DNA of 64,000 nucleotides, from contig NZ_JBFAZX010000007.1 in NCBI RefSeq assembly GCF_040689395.1, forward strand, positions 248,001 through 312,000, written 5' to 3'. The notes below the pieces were generated by a model, which saw only the letters and a program-made list of their open reading frames with translations, did not search any database and was not told where the DNA came from. Origin of the DNA: Dactylosporangium sp040689395. Its GTDB lineage: Bacteria; Actinomycetota; Actinomycetes; Mycobacteriales; Micromonosporaceae. Positions 42,472-50,537 of the stretch are shown here, in pieces; the stretch's first letter is position 1, and every line of letters starts with the position of its first letter. A program made the translations under genes and the position numbers.

Positions 42472-44748
42472 CTAGCGCGGCTCGTCCGGTCGGAACCCGG
42501 TGTCCCGGGCGGCCCGGATGAACTGTTCGACGTCCTGTTGGGTGAGTCCCGGCAGGAACGAGACCAGCCTGCTGAGCGGGGTCGCGGCCGGCATCGGCGG
42601 GAGGTCGGCGCCGTTCAGCCCGAGCGCCCCGGCGAACCCGGCGGCGGTGATGGCGGCGCGCAGCCGCTCCCCGTGCACACTGCCGAACCACTCGCCGAGC
42701 GTCGAGTTCGCGGTGAGCTCGTCCCGGTCGAACGTCCCGGCGAGGTGCACCTGCGTGCGCAGCCGGATGTCGCGGGAGGAGGCACCGATCTGGATCTCGA
42801 CGGCGCCCTCGTCGACCGTCCAGCGGCGCCGGCCGGGAGACCAGTAGGCGAAGTCCCGCTCGTCGAGGGTGAGGGTCACGGTTTCGCGGGCGCCCGATGC
42901 GAGCGTGACCTTGGCGAAGGCCTTGAGCTCGTGGACCGGCCGGTCGATGCCGGGTTCGATGGGCCGCAGGTAGAGCTGGGCGATCTCCGCTCCGGCTCGC
43001 GGTCCGGTGTTGGTGACCGTGAAGGTGACCTGGAAGCTGTTGGCACCCGTCAGGTGGCACCGCAGCCCGTCGTACGCGAAGCTCGTGTAGCTCAGGCCGT
43101 GGCCGAACGGATACGCCACCGGGAGGTCGAGGGTGTCGTAGTAGCGGTATCCCACGTAGATGCCCTCGCCGTAGCGCACATGCCCGTCACCGCCCGGGAA
43201 GTGCAGGTAGGACGGGGTGTCGCGCAGGCGCACCGGCAAGGACTCGGCGAGCTTGCCGGACGGGTTCGCCACGCCGAACAGCAGCTGGGCGAGCGCCGTA
43301 CCGCCCGCCTGGCCGAGGAGCCAGCCCTCGAGGATGGCGGCCGCGCCGTCCTGCCATGGTGCCACCGTGACGGCGGAGCCGTTCGACAGCACCACCACGA
43401 GCCGGCTGCTCACCTCGGTGAGCGCGTCGAGCAGGGCCAGCTGGTCCGCGGGCAGGTCGAGGTCCGTCCGGTCAAGGCCCTCGCTTTCGGCGTGCTCGGG
43501 CAGTCCGAGGAAGACCAGCACGGTGCCGGCCCGCCCTGCCAGCTCCGTCGCCTCCGCTACCAGGCTCGGGTCCGGGCGGCCGTCGAGGGTGAAGCCGGGT
43601 GCGAAGGCGACGCGGCCTGGATCGCTCACCATGGCACGGATCGAGCTCAGGGCGTCGTCCACCCGGGTGGCCAGGACGTGGGAGCTGCCGCCACCCTGGT
43701 AGCGCGGGCTGCGCGCGAACTCGCCGATGACGGCGAGCGTGCCGGGAGCGTCGGCGGCCAGCGGCAGGATGGCGTCGTCGTTCTTGAGCAGGACAGCGGA
43801 CTCAAGTGCCGCCGCGTGCGCCAGCTCGTGCTGGGCGTCGAGGTCGACGGCGGTGTCCGCGGGCTGACGTGCGGCCAGTGCCAGCACCCGGGCGACCGCG
43901 GCGTCCAGTGTGGACTCGGGAAGCTCGCCGCGGGCCACGGCGGTGCCGACTTCGACGTCGCCGCCGGTGCGCGGGGGCATTTCCAGGTCCAGGCCGGCGG
44001 CCAGCGCCGCGACCCGGTCCACGACCGCCCCCCAGTCGCTGACGACCAGGCCCTCGAAGCCCCACTCGCCGCGGAGCACCTCGGTGAGCAGCCAGTGGTG
44101 CTCGCTGCAGTACACGCCGTTGATCTTGTTGTAGGCGGCCATCACGGTCGCCGGCTGCTCAGTCCTGACGATGTACTCGAAGGCCGGCAGGTAGATCTCG
44201 CGAAGGGTGCGCTCGTCGACGTCGGCGCTCACCCGCATCCGGTCGGTCTCCTGGTTGTTCACGGCGAAGTGCTTGACCGAGGCGCCGACACCGACGGACT
44301 GCAGCCCGCGGACGAACGCCGCACCCAACCTCGCGGCCAGCAGCGGATCCTCGGAAAGATACTCGAAGTTGCGCCCGCCCAGCGGGGACCGCTTGATGTT
44401 CACGCCCGGCCCGAGCACGACGGAGACCCCCTCGGCCGCCGCCTCGCGCCCGATCGCCCGGCCGACCTGTTCCACCAGCCGCGTGTTCCAGCACGAGGCC
44501 AGACCCGCGGCCGGTGGGAAGCAGGTGGCCGGCGTGCTGACGCTCAGGGCCAGCGCGTCCTCGCCTGTGGCGGTCTGTTTGCGCAGACCGTGCGGGCCGT
44601 CGGAGACCATCACCGCGGCGATGCCGGCAGCGGGGATCGCCTGGGTGTGCCAGGCGTCGCCGCCGGAGGTCAGCGACGCCTTCTGGGCCAGGGTCAAGTC
44701 CTGCGCGGACCCGGCGCCAGCGCCGGCCGCCTCGGTTGCCATGGTCAT
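42472..44748 (-). CDS. GH3 beta-glucosidase
   Basis: A 758-residue family 3 glycosidase: N-terminal barrel (about 1-320) with KHFAVNNQETDRM and the nucleophile aspartate in GLVVSDWGAVVDR, then the alpha/beta sandwich (AVIGEFARSPRYQGGGSSH), and a fibronectin type III-like C-terminal domain after YPFGHGLSYTSF. There is no signal peptide, so it acts inside the cell. ATG 44748 follows GGAAGGA. It lies between two paralogous DGPF genes and directly downstream of a TnpB relic. In glycosylated antibiotic clusters such enzymes can remove a protecting sugar; ordinary sugar catabolism is equally possible. Confidence 0.9.
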   Translation of the reverse strand: MTMATEAAGAGAGSAQDLTLAQKASLTSGGDAWHTQAIPAAGIAAVMVSDGPHGLRKQTATGEDALALSVSTPATCFPPAAGLASCWNTRLVEQVGRAIGREAAAEGVSVVLGPGVNIKRSPLGGRNFEYLSEDPLLAARLGAAFVRGLQSVGVGASVKHFAVNNQETDRMRVSADVDERTLREIYLPAFEYIVRTEQPATVMAAYNKINGVYCSEHHWLLTEVLRGEWGFEGLVVSDWGAVVDRVAALAAGLDLEMPPRTGGDVEVGTAVARGELPESTLDAAVARVLALAARQPADTAVDLDAQHELAHAAALESAVLLKNDDAILPLAADAPGTLAVIGEFARSPRYQGGGSSHVLATRVDDALSSIRAMVSDPGRVAFAPGFTLDGRPDPSLVAEATELAGRAGTVLVFLGLPEHAESEGLDRTDLDLPADQLALLDALTEVSSRLVVVLSNGSAVTVAPWQDGAAAILEGWLLGQAGGTALAQLLFGVANPSGKLAESLPVRLRDTPSYLHFPGGDGHVRYGEGIYVGYRYYDTLDLPVAYPFGHGLSYTSFAYDGLRCHLTGANSFQVTFTVTNTGPRAGAEIAQLYLRPIEPGIDRPVHELKAFAKVTLASGARETVTLTLDERDFAYWSPGRRRWTVDEGAVEIQIGASSRDIRLRTQVHLAGTFDRDELTANSTLGEWFGSVHGERLRAAITAAGFAGALGLNGADLPPMPAATPLSRLVSFLPGLTQQDVEQFIRAARDTGFRPDEPR

Positions 44749-44760
44749 CTGATTCCTTCC

Positions 44761-44880
44761 GTGGATACCCCGGCCTACAAGCCGGGCAGGAAACGTGCGG
44801 ACGCGGACGCGGCACGCGACATCCTGGCCGCCGGGCTGGCGGTGACAGCCTGTGGAGCTGGGGTCAGACCTCAACGCTGC
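44761..44880 (+). mobile_element. Internally deleted IS200/IS605 (TnpB-type) relic, about 120 bp
   Basis: Starts GTGGATA with hairpin CCCGGCCTACAAGCCGGG and AGGAAACG, like the relic at 19234. The plus strand then encodes a TnpB C-terminal tail (ADADAARDILAAGLAVTACG, then AGVRPQR). The usual right end is not found here. It lies immediately upstream of the GH3 ribosome site, the same relation as relic 1 to its gene. Confidence 0.7.
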
Positions 44881-44960
44881 TCAAGGCCGACGCCGGCGCG
44901 CGGGCCGGCCCCGGCCGACGGAGGGCGGCCGGGAGCAGTGACCGCGGCCGCCCTCCAGGG

Positions 44961-45350
44961 TCACATCTCCATGCCGGACAGGTCCATCACCGGCCGGATC
45001 TCCACGCCCCCGTGGCGCGCGTCGGGGAAGCGGGTGGCGATCTCCTCGGCCCGCTCCGGCGTGTCGCACTCGACCAGGAAGAAGCCGGCCATCTGCTCCT
45101 TGGCGTCGGCGAAGGGACCGTCGGTGGCCGCCGGCACCCCGTCGCGGAACCGGATGATCCGGCTGGTGAGCGGGTCGGCCAGCGCCGCCGATTCGATGAG
45201 CTCGCCCGATTCCGCGATCTCCTTCATCAGCGCCCCGAACTCGTCGAGCTGCGCGGCCCGCTCCTCGGGTGCCAGCGGCTCGTGCTGGTGCAGGAACATC
45301 GGGTGCACCCAGGTGGCCGGGTTGCTGTAAATCATGATCACGTATCGCAC
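44961..45350 (-). CDS. DGPF (YCII-related) protein, second copy
   Basis: A 129-residue paralogue of 41958-42347 (VRYVIMIYSNPATWVHPMF; TDGPFADAKEQMAGFF; PDARHGGVEIRPV). GTG 45350 follows GGAGG at seven bases. It has no sigma gene beside it, but its promoter (45394-45422) is of the ECF42 type. It may be an extra sensor or a feedback element of the sigma system. Confidence 0.85.
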   Translation of the reverse strand: MRYVIMIYSNPATWVHPMFLHQHEPLAPEERAAQLDEFGALMKEIAESGELIESAALADPLTSRIIRFRDGVPAATDGPFADAKEQMAGFFLVECDTPERAEEIATRFPDARHGGVEIRPVMDLSGMEM

Positions 45351-45393
45351 GACGCATCCTCCGTGTCCGGCGCCGCCACGGCGCCTCTCAAGG

Positions 45394-45422
45394 AAGTCGG
45401 AGCGATGGACCCGGTTTCGACG
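45394..45422 (-). promoter_or_regulatory. ECF42-type promoter of the second DGPF gene
   Basis: On the minus strand CGTCGA (45422-45417), 17-base spacer, CGACTT (45399-45394). The flanks agree with the two other sites. The segment upstream of 45350 also shares the GGCGCC...GGCGCCTCT block with the DUF899 promoter region (39319-39340). Confidence 0.7.
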
Positions 45423-45531
45423 TACGCGCGCCCGCCGGATCCAAAACGGCAGAGCACTTTCGGCGATGCGACCCGAGCGGCCCATCTCCAACGATGGACT
45501 GACCATTCGTCCGTCGCCGGAGGAACACATC

Positions 45532-46782
45532 ATGCAGCAGGACATCGGCCGGCCGGAGGTATCGGTCGTCATCCCCACCTACAACCGCGCGCCGTTGCTG
45601 CGCCGGATGCTCGAACAGCTGACCCGGCAGGACGTGCCGCTCGACAGCTTCGAGGTGATCGTGTCCGACGACGGTTCCTCGGACGACACCCGGGACGTCG
45701 TCGAGGCGTTCGCCGGCCGGCTGCGGATCGGCTACCACTTCCAGCAGGACCAGGGGATGCGGGTCGGCCTGGCACGCAACGAGGGTGCCCGGCTGGCCAC
45801 CGCCCCGGTGCTGGTCTTCCTCGACTCGGGATGCATGGTCGGGCCGGACTTCGTGCGTCAGCACCTCGTCGCGCACGCCGACCCGGCGGCTCGTCGCGCG
45901 GTCATTGGGTACGCCTGGGGTTACAACCCGATGGAGGACCCGGTGCCCGGCCTGGCCGAGGCGTTGGATCAGATGCCCCCGGAGCAGGTGCTGGCGCGGT
46001 TCAAGGACCAGCCGGCCATGCGCGACGTCCGCCACCCGGCCCTGGAGGCGTACGACTTCGAACTCGCCCGCATGCCGCTGGCCTGGCGGGCGTTCTTCAC
46101 CAACAACTGCTCGGTACGCACCGACGAGTTCTGGGCGGTGGACGGCTTCGACGAGTCCTACGTGCTGTGGGGCGCGGAGGATCTCGACCTCGGCCTGCGT
46201 CTGGAGCGCAACGGCCTGACCCCGTACGTCGTCCGGGACGCCTGGATCATCGAGTGGCCGCACGAGCGGGTGATGACCGAGCGGTGGCAGGAGCTGATCG
46301 GCAACATGGGCCGCTTCCTGGCCAAGTACCCGGAGCCGGCGATCGAGCTGGGCTGCCTGGTGGCGGAGCGCGCCGAGTACTGGCGCTGGGAGCAGGAGTG
46401 GCTGGACCTGCTGGAGTGGACCCGCAAGTCGCATGACATCGACGTCGCCGAGGAGGTCGCGGCCGCACTGCGGCGGACCGGGTCGGGGCAACGCGTCGCG
46501 ATCATCGGCTGTGGTGCCGTCCTGCCGTCCGGGGCGGAGCAGGCCCACGTCGCCGACTTCGACCGGGAACTGCTCGACCAGGCGACGCGGGGCGCGACGG
46601 TCACCGGCCACCACGCGATCGGCATCCGCACCGTGCTGCCCGACCAGAGCGTCGACGTCGTCATCGTCACGTCCCGCCTCGCCGGGCTCTGGGAACGCTG
46701 GGGCGACAGCGTGCGGGCCGAAGCGGCGCGCATCGGCCGCAAGGTCGACGTCTTCGCCGATCACCCGGGCGCCCTGGGGTAG
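45532..46782 (+). CDS. Family 2-type glycosyltransferase
   Basis: A 416-residue GT-A fold glycosyltransferase. The nucleotide-sugar site EVSVVIPTYNRAPLLRRM and VSDDGSSDDTRDVVEAF are at the N-terminus, the metal site is at FLDSGCMVG, and the acceptor segment is WGAEDLDLGLRLERNG (ED motif). About 110 extra residues at the C-terminus (RRTGSGQRVAIIGCGAVL onward) look like a separate small alpha/beta domain. ATG 45532 follows GGAGGAAC. It begins an operon with the epimerase and a P450, so sugar attachment to the product is likely, though most enediyne glycosyltransferases are GT-B. Confidence 0.85.
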   Translation: MQQDIGRPEVSVVIPTYNRAPLLRRMLEQLTRQDVPLDSFEVIVSDDGSSDDTRDVVEAFAGRLRIGYHFQQDQGMRVGLARNEGARLATAPVLVFLDSGCMVGPDFVRQHLVAHADPAARRAVIGYAWGYNPMEDPVPGLAEALDQMPPEQVLARFKDQPAMRDVRHPALEAYDFELARMPLAWRAFFTNNCSVRTDEFWAVDGFDESYVLWGAEDLDLGLRLERNGLTPYVVRDAWIIEWPHERVMTERWQELIGNMGRFLAKYPEPAIELGCLVAERAEYWRWEQEWLDLLEWTRKSHDIDVAEEVAAALRRTGSGQRVAIIGCGAVLPSGAEQAHVADFDRELLDQATRGATVTGHHAIGIRTVLPDQSVDVVIVTSRLAGLWERWGDSVRAEAARIGRKVDVFADHPGALG

Positions 46783-46823
46783 TCGACATCACCCGTATCA
46801 CCCGTTCGTTGTGAGGAGCAACT

Positions 46824-47708
46824 TTGTCACCGTCAGACGTCCTCATCATCGGTTCCGCGGGCTACGTCGGCACCCGGATGTCGGCCGGCTTCGCCCGCGC
46901 CGGCTACCGGGTCGCAGGCCTGCAACGGCCGGGCGGCACGCCGGTCGACCCCGCCTACCGGGCAGTGCCCGGTGACCTCGCCGACCCGCCGTCGCTCGTC
47001 GAGGCGGCCCGCGGCTTCGATCTGGTCATCCACCTCGGCGCGATCCTCGACGAGCGGCTCGACCTGGCCGGGGTGGACGCCCTCATCGAGGCCGGCAGTC
47101 CGATGATCATCACTTCGGGCAGTGACGTGCTCGGCGCGGGCCACGTGGACGAGGACGACGTCCCGCATCCGCATCCGCTGGTCGGCTGGCGTGACGAGGT
47201 GGAACGCCGGGCGCTGGCCGCGGGTCATCGGGTGATCCGGCCCGGTCTCATCTACGGCTCCGGCGGCGGCGTGGTGCAGAACATGATGGTCCCGTTGGCG
47301 CAGCGCCTCGGTGCGGGCGTCTACGTCGGCGAGCCCGACGTGCGCTGGGGGGCCGTCCACGTCGACGATCTACCTCCGCTGTACCTCGCCGTGGCCAGGT
47401 CCGCCGCTCCCGGCACCGTGTGGAACGCGATCGCTGAGAACGTCCTGGTGGATCGCCTGGCCGCGCTGGTCGGCTGTGGCAGGACGATCTCGTGGCCGGA
47501 ACACGAGGACGTCCCGCCGGAGTACGCCCCGATCGGGGGCCTGTTCCGGCTGCACCAGGTGGTCTCGTCGCAGAAGACCCGCCGGGAGATGGGCTGGGTC
47601 CCCCGGCACACCGACGCGGTGGCGTCACTGGCCCAGGAACTCGCCGCGGCCGGGTTCCCGGTCCGCCCCGAGGACCTCGGCCACAACCCAGCCGCAATCG
47701 TGCCCTGA
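46824..47708 (+). CDS. NAD-dependent epimerase/dehydratase (SDR)
   Basis: A 294-residue extended short-chain dehydrogenase-like protein. The Rossmann motif VLIIGSAGYVGTRMSAGFAR (GxxGxxG) is present. The usual YxxxK catalytic pair is not evident; the segment around ITSGSDVLGAGHVDEDDV has the serine, and LIYGSGGGVVQ follows. TTG 46824 comes after GAGGAG. It lies between the glycosyltransferase and P450 genes and may act on a sugar nucleotide or on the polyketide. Confidence 0.78.
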   Translation: MSPSDVLIIGSAGYVGTRMSAGFARAGYRVAGLQRPGGTPVDPAYRAVPGDLADPPSLVEAARGFDLVIHLGAILDERLDLAGVDALIEAGSPMIITSGSDVLGAGHVDEDDVPHPHPLVGWRDEVERRALAAGHRVIRPGLIYGSGGGVVQNMMVPLAQRLGAGVYVGEPDVRWGAVHVDDLPPLYLAVARSAAPGTVWNAIAENVLVDRLAALVGCGRTISWPEHEDVPPEYAPIGGLFRLHQVVSSQKTRREMGWVPRHTDAVASLAQELAAAGFPVRPEDLGHNPAAIVP

Positions 47709-47763
47709 CATGGGCCCGGAACCGTCGAAACGTCTGGAAATTCAAGGAACTGCTGGAGGTCCC

Positions 47764-49008
47764 GTGAACAGCCCGTCCGAACCCATCGTCATCGACGCCA
47801 CCGGCCGTGACATCCACGCCGAGGGCGCCCGCATGCGTGCCCAGGGTCCGATCGCCCAGGTGGAACTGCCCGGCGGGGTCCGGGCCTGGTCCGTGGTCGG
47901 CTACGAGATGGTCCGCAAGGTGCTGACCGATCCGCGCTTCGCCAAGGATGCCCGCAAGCACTGGCCCGCGTTCGTCAACGGGGAGATCGGCCCAGACTTC
48001 CCGCTGATCGGCTGGGTGATGATGGAGAACATGACCACCTCCGACGGTGAGGACCACGCCCGCCTGCGCAAGCTGGTCGCCAAGGCCTTCACGCTGCGCC
48101 GGGTCGACGCGATGCGGCCGCAGATCGAGCAGATCGTCGCCGACCTGCTGGACAACCTGGCGGCGCTGCCGCCGGGTGAGGTGGTGGACCTCAAGACGAC
48201 GTTCGCCCAGGCGCTGCCCACCAAGGTGATCTGCGACCTGTTCGGTATCCCGGAGGAGCTCCGCGACGACGTGCTGCGCGGCGGCCAGGTGAACGTCGAG
48301 ACCACGATCAACCACGAGGAGGCGGTGGCCAACGTCGAGCAGTGGCACGGCGCCATCAACGACGTCATCGCGCTCAAGCGCCGCGAGCCCGGCGAGGACC
48401 TGATCAGTGCCATGATCACGACGCAGGAGGAGGACGGCTCCCGGCTCAACGACTCCGAGATGGCCGGCACCGTGCACCTGATGCTGGGCGCCGGGTCGGA
48501 GACGACGACGAACCTCATCTCCAACGCGGCCCTGGCGATGCTCACCAACCGGGAGCAGTACGAGATGGTCCGCACCGGACAGCTCTCCTGGCGCGACGTC
48601 ATCGAGGAGACGTTGCGGGTCGAGTCGCCGATCGCCCAGCTGCCGTTCCGCTTCACCACCGAGGAGGTCGACATCGCCGGGGTGACGATCCCGAAGGGGG
48701 ACCCGGTGCTGATCGGCTTCGCCGCCTCCGGCCGCGATCCGCAGCTGCACGGCGAGAGCGCCGACACCTTCGACATCACCAGAGCCGACAAGGAACACCT
48801 GGCGTTCGGGCACGGCATCCACTTCTGCATCGGCGCTCCGCTGGGCCGGCTGGAGGCGGCGGTCGCGCTGCCCGCTCTGTTCGAGCGTTTCCCGGATCTC
48901 GCGCTCGCCATCCCCCGTGAAGAGCTCGCGCCTCAGGGCACGTTCCTGCTCAATGGCCGGGCCGAGCTGCCGGTCACGCTGCACGCGCACGCCTCGGTGA
49001 GCGGGTAG
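47764..49008 (+). CDS. Cytochrome P450 (CYP107/105-like), second copy
   Basis: A 414-residue P450 with I-helix LGAGSETTTNLISNAA (the usual AGHET reads AGSET), ExxR in IEETLRVES, and haem loop FGHGIHFCIGAPLGRLE. GTG 47764 follows GGAGG. Third gene of the plus-strand unit with the glycosyltransferase and epimerase; a 17-bp terminator follows. Likely hydroxylates the core, an aromatic ring or a sugar. Confidence 0.9.
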   Translation: MNSPSEPIVIDATGRDIHAEGARMRAQGPIAQVELPGGVRAWSVVGYEMVRKVLTDPRFAKDARKHWPAFVNGEIGPDFPLIGWVMMENMTTSDGEDHARLRKLVAKAFTLRRVDAMRPQIEQIVADLLDNLAALPPGEVVDLKTTFAQALPTKVICDLFGIPEELRDDVLRGGQVNVETTINHEEAVANVEQWHGAINDVIALKRREPGEDLISAMITTQEEDGSRLNDSEMAGTVHLMLGAGSETTTNLISNAALAMLTNREQYEMVRTGQLSWRDVIEETLRVESPIAQLPFRFTTEEVDIAGVTIPKGDPVLIGFAASGRDPQLHGESADTFDITRADKEHLAFGHGIHFCIGAPLGRLEAAVALPALFERFPDLALAIPREELAPQGTFLLNGRAELPVTLHAHASVSG

Positions 49009-49025
49009 TCCGCGGCCGGCACTGC

Positions 49026-49063
49026 GACGAACGAGCCGCCGGTTCTCCGGCGGCTCGTTCGTC
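49026..49063. terminator. Strong bidirectional terminator
   Basis: Perfect 17-bp stem (GACGAACGAGCCGCCGG and complement) with loop TTCT, between the convergent P450 and AhpD-like genes. Confidence 0.85.
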
Positions 49064-49081
49064 ATGCTGTCCAGCTGCGCT

Positions 49082-50173
49082 TCACACCACGCCGGAGACC
49101 CTTGGCAACGGCTCGCCGGCCCGCGACTGCCTGCGCCCGACCTCGCGCGCCATCACGAAGCTCGCCCAGGCCGCGGTCTCGAGCAGCTTGACGTCGCCGG
49201 GGTGGTACCGGCGGAACTCGTCGATCACCTTCGCGTCCATCTGGAACGACGCGAAAGCGGTGAGCAGGGCCAGCCGCGCGGAGGCCTGCTGCGCGGGGGC
49301 CAGGTCCGCGATCAGCTCCTCGCACCAGGCACGGCTCGGTCCGGCGTCCTCGCCACGCCATGCCTCGAGACGCTCCAGCACCAGCCGCTGTACGGCCGGC
49401 GGCACCGTACGTCTGCCCGCGTCCTCGAAGGCCGCGTACGAGCGGCTGACCGCGGCGGCGATGTTGGCATGATCGCGCGCCCACGCCGCCGACTCCGGCA
49501 ATGGGTCACCGGCCGGCAGGAACCGTAACGAGGTGCCGGAGTCGAAGCGGCCGCGCAGCACCGGCGCGAGCACGTAGCTCAGTCCCTGCTTGAAGCGGCG
49601 CCTTCCGCCCGGTCCGAGGCGGGGCGGCAGCAGGTAGCCGGGCTGGAAGACGTTCACCATGCGGGCGATGTAGTGGAAGCTCACCAGCACGCCGACGAGC
49701 TCGGCACGCTGCTCTTCCGGGAAGGGCACACCCGTCTGCGGGCCACGCGGCAGGTGCGCGTGCCGGGCCCAGGTGGCGATGGCCCGGATCCGGCGGTCCT
49801 GGACGTCGCTGATGCGGTCACCGGCGATCGCCTCCGCGTCGCCTTCGGTGGACAGGTCGTACAGCCCGGTCGAGTGCATGTCGACGCAGAAGGGGCAGGT
49901 GTTGGCCAGCGACACCGCCGACGCGACGGCCTCCTTCGCCAGCCGGTCCGCGGCCCCGGCGGCAACCAGCGGCTCGCGCATCAGCATCCACTCCGCCGCG
50001 AGCAGCTGCGGCACCGGCGAGTGCGCGAGCACCGGCGGTAGCACGATCTTGAACTCCCGCCGGACCTGCTCGTAGATCAAGGCGACGTCGCCGCTCGCCG
50101 CGCTCGGCGGGACCGGTGTGACGTGCACGACCTGACGTGCGGCAACTGACGCGGTGATCCGCCTGACGACCAT
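49082..50173 (-). CDS. AhpD/carboxymuconolactone decarboxylase-like protein, first copy
   Basis: A 363-residue protein. Residues about 70-130 carry the AhpD-type redox site NTCPFCVDMHSTG (CxxCxxxH) inside AKEAVASAVSLA. The remaining 230 residues (for example FHYIARMVNVFQPGYLLP and WCEELIADLAPAQQASARL) are longer than in ordinary family members and match the paralogue at 58098. ATG 50173 follows GGGAGG. Known members are disulfide-based peroxidases or decarboxylases. Divergent from the E4/UnbV gene, so oxidant handling linked to enediyne formation or damage is possible. Confidence 0.83.
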   Translation of the reverse strand: MVVRRITASVAARQVVHVTPVPPSAASGDVALIYEQVRREFKIVLPPVLAHSPVPQLLAAEWMLMREPLVAAGAADRLAKEAVASAVSLANTCPFCVDMHSTGLYDLSTEGDAEAIAGDRISDVQDRRIRAIATWARHAHLPRGPQTGVPFPEEQRAELVGVLVSFHYIARMVNVFQPGYLLPPRLGPGGRRRFKQGLSYVLAPVLRGRFDSGTSLRFLPAGDPLPESAAWARDHANIAAAVSRSYAAFEDAGRRTVPPAVQRLVLERLEAWRGEDAGPSRAWCEELIADLAPAQQASARLALLTAFASFQMDAKVIDEFRRYHPGDVKLLETAAWASFVMAREVGRRQSRAGEPLPRVSGVV

Positions 50174-50537
50174 GTCGCCCTCCCAATGTCGTGGTGATCG
50201 TCAGTACAGTCCGCCGCCTTTCGTCAAGTCAACGAATACGGCGGCACCACGACGAAAGTAAGCACGTTGGAGAACGTCGCCGGATAGACGTCATCGGCAC
50301 GTCTCACTATCCATGCATCTGCGCCCTGAACAGCACGAACAAACAAGCCGATCCGCACTCCTTGAGAAGTATTCGAACGACGATGACGACAGGATGGCGG
50401 ATGTCGGCTCGCGACGGCCCGTTGTTCCTCGACGTCACCCCGGTGGGACGTCAACTGACCGTCCCGGCGAGTCGGCATGCCCATTCGCGTTCGGCCCGTG
50501 CGCCGATTCCTGCTCCGGATTCGAGAAGGGGGAACCG
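50174..50537. promoter_or_regulatory. Divergent region between AhpD-like and UnbV genes
   Basis: 364 bases. The UnbV frame is open from ATG 50313, but that extra segment is low quality; the TTG at 50538 has the only good ribosome site. The region around 50205-50280 is less GC-rich and should carry both promoters. Confidence 0.5.

Noticed and set aside
42331..45330. Plus-strand open frame of 999 residues
   Set aside because: Antisense to the GH3 glucosidase; only its short TnpB-like tail around 44797-44870 is meaningful and is reported as a relic.
50313..50537. Upstream extension of the UnbV frame from ATG 50313
   Set aside because: No ribosome site and poor coding character; the TTG at 50538 has GAAGGGGG and yields a proper signal segment.
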